DNA of 64,000 bases, taken from contig NZ_JAENHM010000001.1 of assembly GCF_016595245.1 (NCBI RefSeq), forward strand, positions 6,357 to 70,356. Direction: 5' to 3'. The stretch is from Azospirillum endophyticum (GTDB lineage Bacteria > Pseudomonadota > Alphaproteobacteria > Azospirillales > Azospirillaceae). Of the stretch, positions 61,675-64,000 are shown one piece after another. Under the pieces are notes generated by a model. It did not search any database. It worked only from the letters and a program-made list of their open reading frames with translations, and had not been told where the DNA came from. Both the position numbers and the translations under genes were made by a program. Position 1 is the first letter of the stretch; each line of letters opens with the position of its first letter.

Positions 61675-64000
61675 TTACTGAGCACGTGCACGACGCATCA
61701 AAGTCACAACCTTTCTACGCGCACCCCCTCCGTAGTATAGTCTAAGCCCGCTACGATAAATTTCTGGAACAAAATACTCATCCTCGCGCCTGAAAAATAT
61801 GCCGAATTCGAGCAAAGCAGAAAGCTCCGGCTCTTCCAATCGTTGCACGGCATCTCGAGAAGACCACGGCAATTCACGGAGATTATGCGGCATTCCAGAT
61901 ATTTTCCTAAATATTCCTTCAAGATAAGCATTTTCTTCTCCTGTTTCTTTTACCCTCTCTTCGCTACAAGGCTCTATTGCATCGCGAATTGCCTTCGGCG
62001 TCAAAATTCTATCCTCCGAAAATCTATCATGAACATTCGATTTTTCAGCTGAAATATAAATAAAGCGAACCAAATCCCGTGCCTGAAGCACAGTACGGAA
62101 ATTGGACAGTGACGACATCACCCACTCCAGGGTTCTCGCTTCTTTAGAGTCATTTGAACCGAGCTTCCAACCCCATAGGGGCATCAACGCTTCTGCTCGA
62201 GTCTCCTCATCCATCCCAATCAAATCAATAGGCGCCACTACCTCCGGGATGGCCTCTGCCTGTTGTGCTATCCACAGAGCCAAAGCAGCTGCTTCATTCC
62301 AGTTCCATCGCAGAGCAAAAGGTTCATATCGGGCCTGAAATTGACCAAAATTCATCAGTAATGCTGATTTTGCTAAGTCTTCGCGAACAAATGCCACAAA
62401 ACCGATAGATCTATCAGGTGTCTGTGCAAGCCAATCTGGAACCTGCCTCAACAACGACTCCAATGCCACTTGTTCAACTTGATCGGAGTTAAAACGCTGG
62501 AAAAGCGTTTCTAATCCATCAAACACGACAACGATCCGACGCTGCCGATTTTTAAGCGCTTCGCGAAGTCTAGCTATACCCGATACTTCTTCTTTTGCTT
62601 CATAACCACAGCGTCGTGCAATAAGTTCAAGCCAGAAGTTTCTCCATGCCCCACTTTTCAATGCATCGTCACCAGCTTTGAAATGCCCAACAGCATCTCC
62701 AAGGCTTGAATGATCGATGGGAGATCCCGCTCCATCCCGAGTCGCCATTTCCTCAAGCCACTCGGTGATTGCTCGTTTGCGGTCTACATGCAGTTCATCA
62801 GGTACGAGGATCGGTACAATTTCAGCATCGACCTGTCCATCAAAATCAGGGATAACTTGCCGCGCAAAGTTCTGCCAAGTTTTTGACTTTACGACAGATG
62901 TAAAAGTGTACGTCTTTCCAGATCCCTTGTCGCCAAGAACGACAACATTAGGCAGTTCGCTTCGAAAGCTTGAAACAAGCTTGTTAAGAGAACGGGTAGC
63001 GAAAATTCTAGATTGGCTTGCATTCTCAGCATAGACAGATTCTTTAGCGAATTCTGCAAGCATGGCACGTTTCCGCTCAAGCCCCACATTACCATGGGAA
63101 CTCTGAATTATCGACACCGTGGCCGTTGGAGTAGGTGGTAGATCAATCAGGAATGCGTCCAAGACTTTGGAAGGAAGGTCACTTGCCATCAGCCGTTCTT
63201 GGACTTTTTCCAGGTCTGAGGGCAAAATAGAAATGGATGAAAGGCGATCAATAACGATCGGTGCAAGAGATCGATCCAGAAAAGGATTCTCTTCACTCCC
63301 CTCGTTAGTTAGCTCAGTAGAAATCTGTCCAATTTCCTGAAATTTTGCGTACAATTTTTCCTCAAGGGATTTAAGAGCATTGTCCCCTTCCTCAATCATT
63401 GAGCTATCAGTTGGCTTCTGATTAACAATTACATAAGGAATGTTCTTCAAACGCTCTCCGGTGCTGTCCGTCCATTTCTTAGCAACATCTCGCAATGATT
63501 CCAGAAGATGAAGCGTTCCATCAATTGCTTGACCGTTCAATGTTGTGACCAACACATGCTGAAGTCGAGGATCAAGAAAGAGTGATGCTACCAACTCTGA
63601 CATACCTGCACGCAGGTCGACCAAAACCACATCTGCACCAACCCTCTTTGCTACCGCCCCCAATAATTCGCCCATAAAGAAAGCAGAACGTCGTGTAGAG
63701 ACCGTCAGTGCGTCTGGAGTAACAAGAGGAGGAGCCAAATCTCGTGTACAAGGCAGAATAAAAATTGAATGAAAAACTTGATCTACCAAGCGCTCGCTTA
63801 CCAATTCCACAGTATTTTCGGCAGATGGATGCGGATCAGTATGCGCAAGCGCAATCAAATCCGCAAACGATACTTTAGGAACAGGAAGCGTTACATTAAG
63901 TAATGCTGATATACCTGGCGCTTCAAAATCAGAATCGACCAGAAGCACACGTCTTCCTTGCTTTGCAAGAGCAAAGGCGAGGGCAAGGGTGATGGTAGTC
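61675..64000 (-). CDS. Large double P-loop ATPase (ParA/MinD-like + STAND/AAA-like), partial, AT-rich
   Basis: Reading right to left, the gene enters the window in frame: TTITLALAFALAKQGRRVLL, then VDSDFEAPGISALL, the region just after a ParA-type Walker A motif, which must lie beyond 64000. LVDLRAGMSELVASL (about 63595-63630) matches the DxxxG switch of MinD-like proteins. A second P-loop, VLGDKGSGKT (about 62910-62940), is followed by RIVVVFDGLETLF (Walker B, about 62505-62545) and FVAFVREDLA, giving a STAND/AAA-like ATPase. The C-terminus has no recognised domain. Codon use is AT-rich. Such double ATPases occur in mobile defence-like loci, but the function is not shown here. Confidence 0.8.
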   Translation of the reverse strand, partial: TTITLALAFALAKQGRRVLLVDSDFEAPGISALLNVTLPVPKVSFADLIALAHTDPHPSAENTVELVSERLVDQVFHSIFILPCTRDLAPPLVTPDALTVSTRRSAFFMGELLGAVAKRVGADVVLVDLRAGMSELVASLFLDPRLQHVLVTTLNGQAIDGTLHLLESLRDVAKKWTDSTGERLKNIPYVIVNQKPTDSSMIEEGDNALKSLEEKLYAKFQEIGQISTELTNEGSEENPFLDRSLAPIVIDRLSSISILPSDLEKVQERLMASDLPSKVLDAFLIDLPPTPTATVSIIQSSHGNVGLERKRAMLAEFAKESVYAENASQSRIFATRSLNKLVSSFRSELPNVVVLGDKGSGKTYTFTSVVKSKTWQNFARQVIPDFDGQVDAEIVPILVPDELHVDRKRAITEWLEEMATRDGAGSPIDHSSLGDAVGHFKAGDDALKSGAWRNFWLELIARRCGYEAKEEVSGIARLREALKNRQRRIVVVFDGLETLFQRFNSDQVEQVALESLLRQVPDWLAQTPDRSIGFVAFVREDLAKSALLMNFGQFQARYEPFALRWNWNEAAALALWIAQQAEAIPEVVAPIDLIGMDEETRAEALMPLWGWKLGSNDSKEARTLEWVMSSLSNFRTVLQARDLVRFIYISAEKSNVHDRFSEDRILTPKAIRDAIEPCSEERVKETGEENAYLEGIFRKISGMPHNLRELPWSSRDAVQRLEEPELSALLEFGIFFRREDEYFVPEIYRSGLRLYYGGGARRKVVTLMRRARAQ

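Overview
The window is GC-rich proteobacterial DNA, most like Azospirillum or another Rhodospirillales. Evidence for this is the strong third-position GC bias, the AapJQMP-type amino-acid ABC operon, the OxyR/AhpC/AhpF pair, two chemoreceptors plus CheD, HisKA_2/HWE-type kinase signalling, a complete protocatechuate branch, and a dispersed 'CCCTCTCCCC...GGGGAGAGGG' intergenic repeat seen about a dozen times. I saw no rRNA, tRNA, CRISPR array, transposase or phage gene.

Layout. 0.2-2.0 kb: chemoreceptor. 2.0-6.8 kb: tyrA, then oxyR divergent from ahpC-ahpF. 6.9-16.9 kb: a catabolic locus built around one divergent promoter (about 12.22-12.26 kb). Leftward lie a DapA-like lyase/aldolase, an ABC binding protein, an ABC permease, a GntR regulator, a dihydropyrimidinase-like hydrolase and a DUF3830 protein. 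Rightward lie a 988-residue three-part FAD/2Fe-2S oxidoreductase, the matching ABC ATPase and a second GntR regulator. 16.9-26.2 kb: mixed genes (small hypothetical, EEP-family phosphodiesterase, CheD, penicillin-binding carboxypeptidase, FHA protein, MFS exporter, HTH protein, histidine kinase). 26.5-35.4 kb: aapJQMP, an OmpR-type regulator, a second chemoreceptor with an altered signalling tip, and an orphan AapJ-like binding protein. 35.6-40.3 kb: Liv-type ABC transporter, divergent from 40.6-47.7 kb, a beta-ketoadipate operon (CoA transferase A/B, pcaF, pcaD, pcaC, pcaB, pcaH, pcaG). 47.8-52.9 kb: gluconate-type TRAP transporter with gluconokinase, divergent from a LacI-family regulator with two palindromic operators between them. 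53.0-61.6 kb: archaeal-type thymidine/AMP phosphorylase, a beta-CASP metallo-beta-lactamase RNase-like protein, and a YhiI-RbbA-YhhJ type exporter. 61.7-64.0 kb: one end of an AT-rich gene encoding a large double P-loop ATPase that runs off the window and looks horizontally acquired.

How the parts work together. Most of the window is about scavenging and oxidising plant- or soil-derived carbon and nitrogen (amino acids, a hydantoin/imino-acid-like compound, aromatic acids through protocatechuate, gluconate). Each catabolic block carries its own transporter, and most carry a local regulator. The pca block has no regulator gene here, but its divergent promoter holds two sequences close to the PcaR (IclR-family) operator.

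The most unusual items are the AT-rich NTPase gene at the right edge, dispersed repeats that have become coding sequence in the RbbA-like and HlyD-like proteins, and a chemoreceptor with changed conserved tip residues beside an orphan binding protein. All calls are from reading the sequence; no searches were run.
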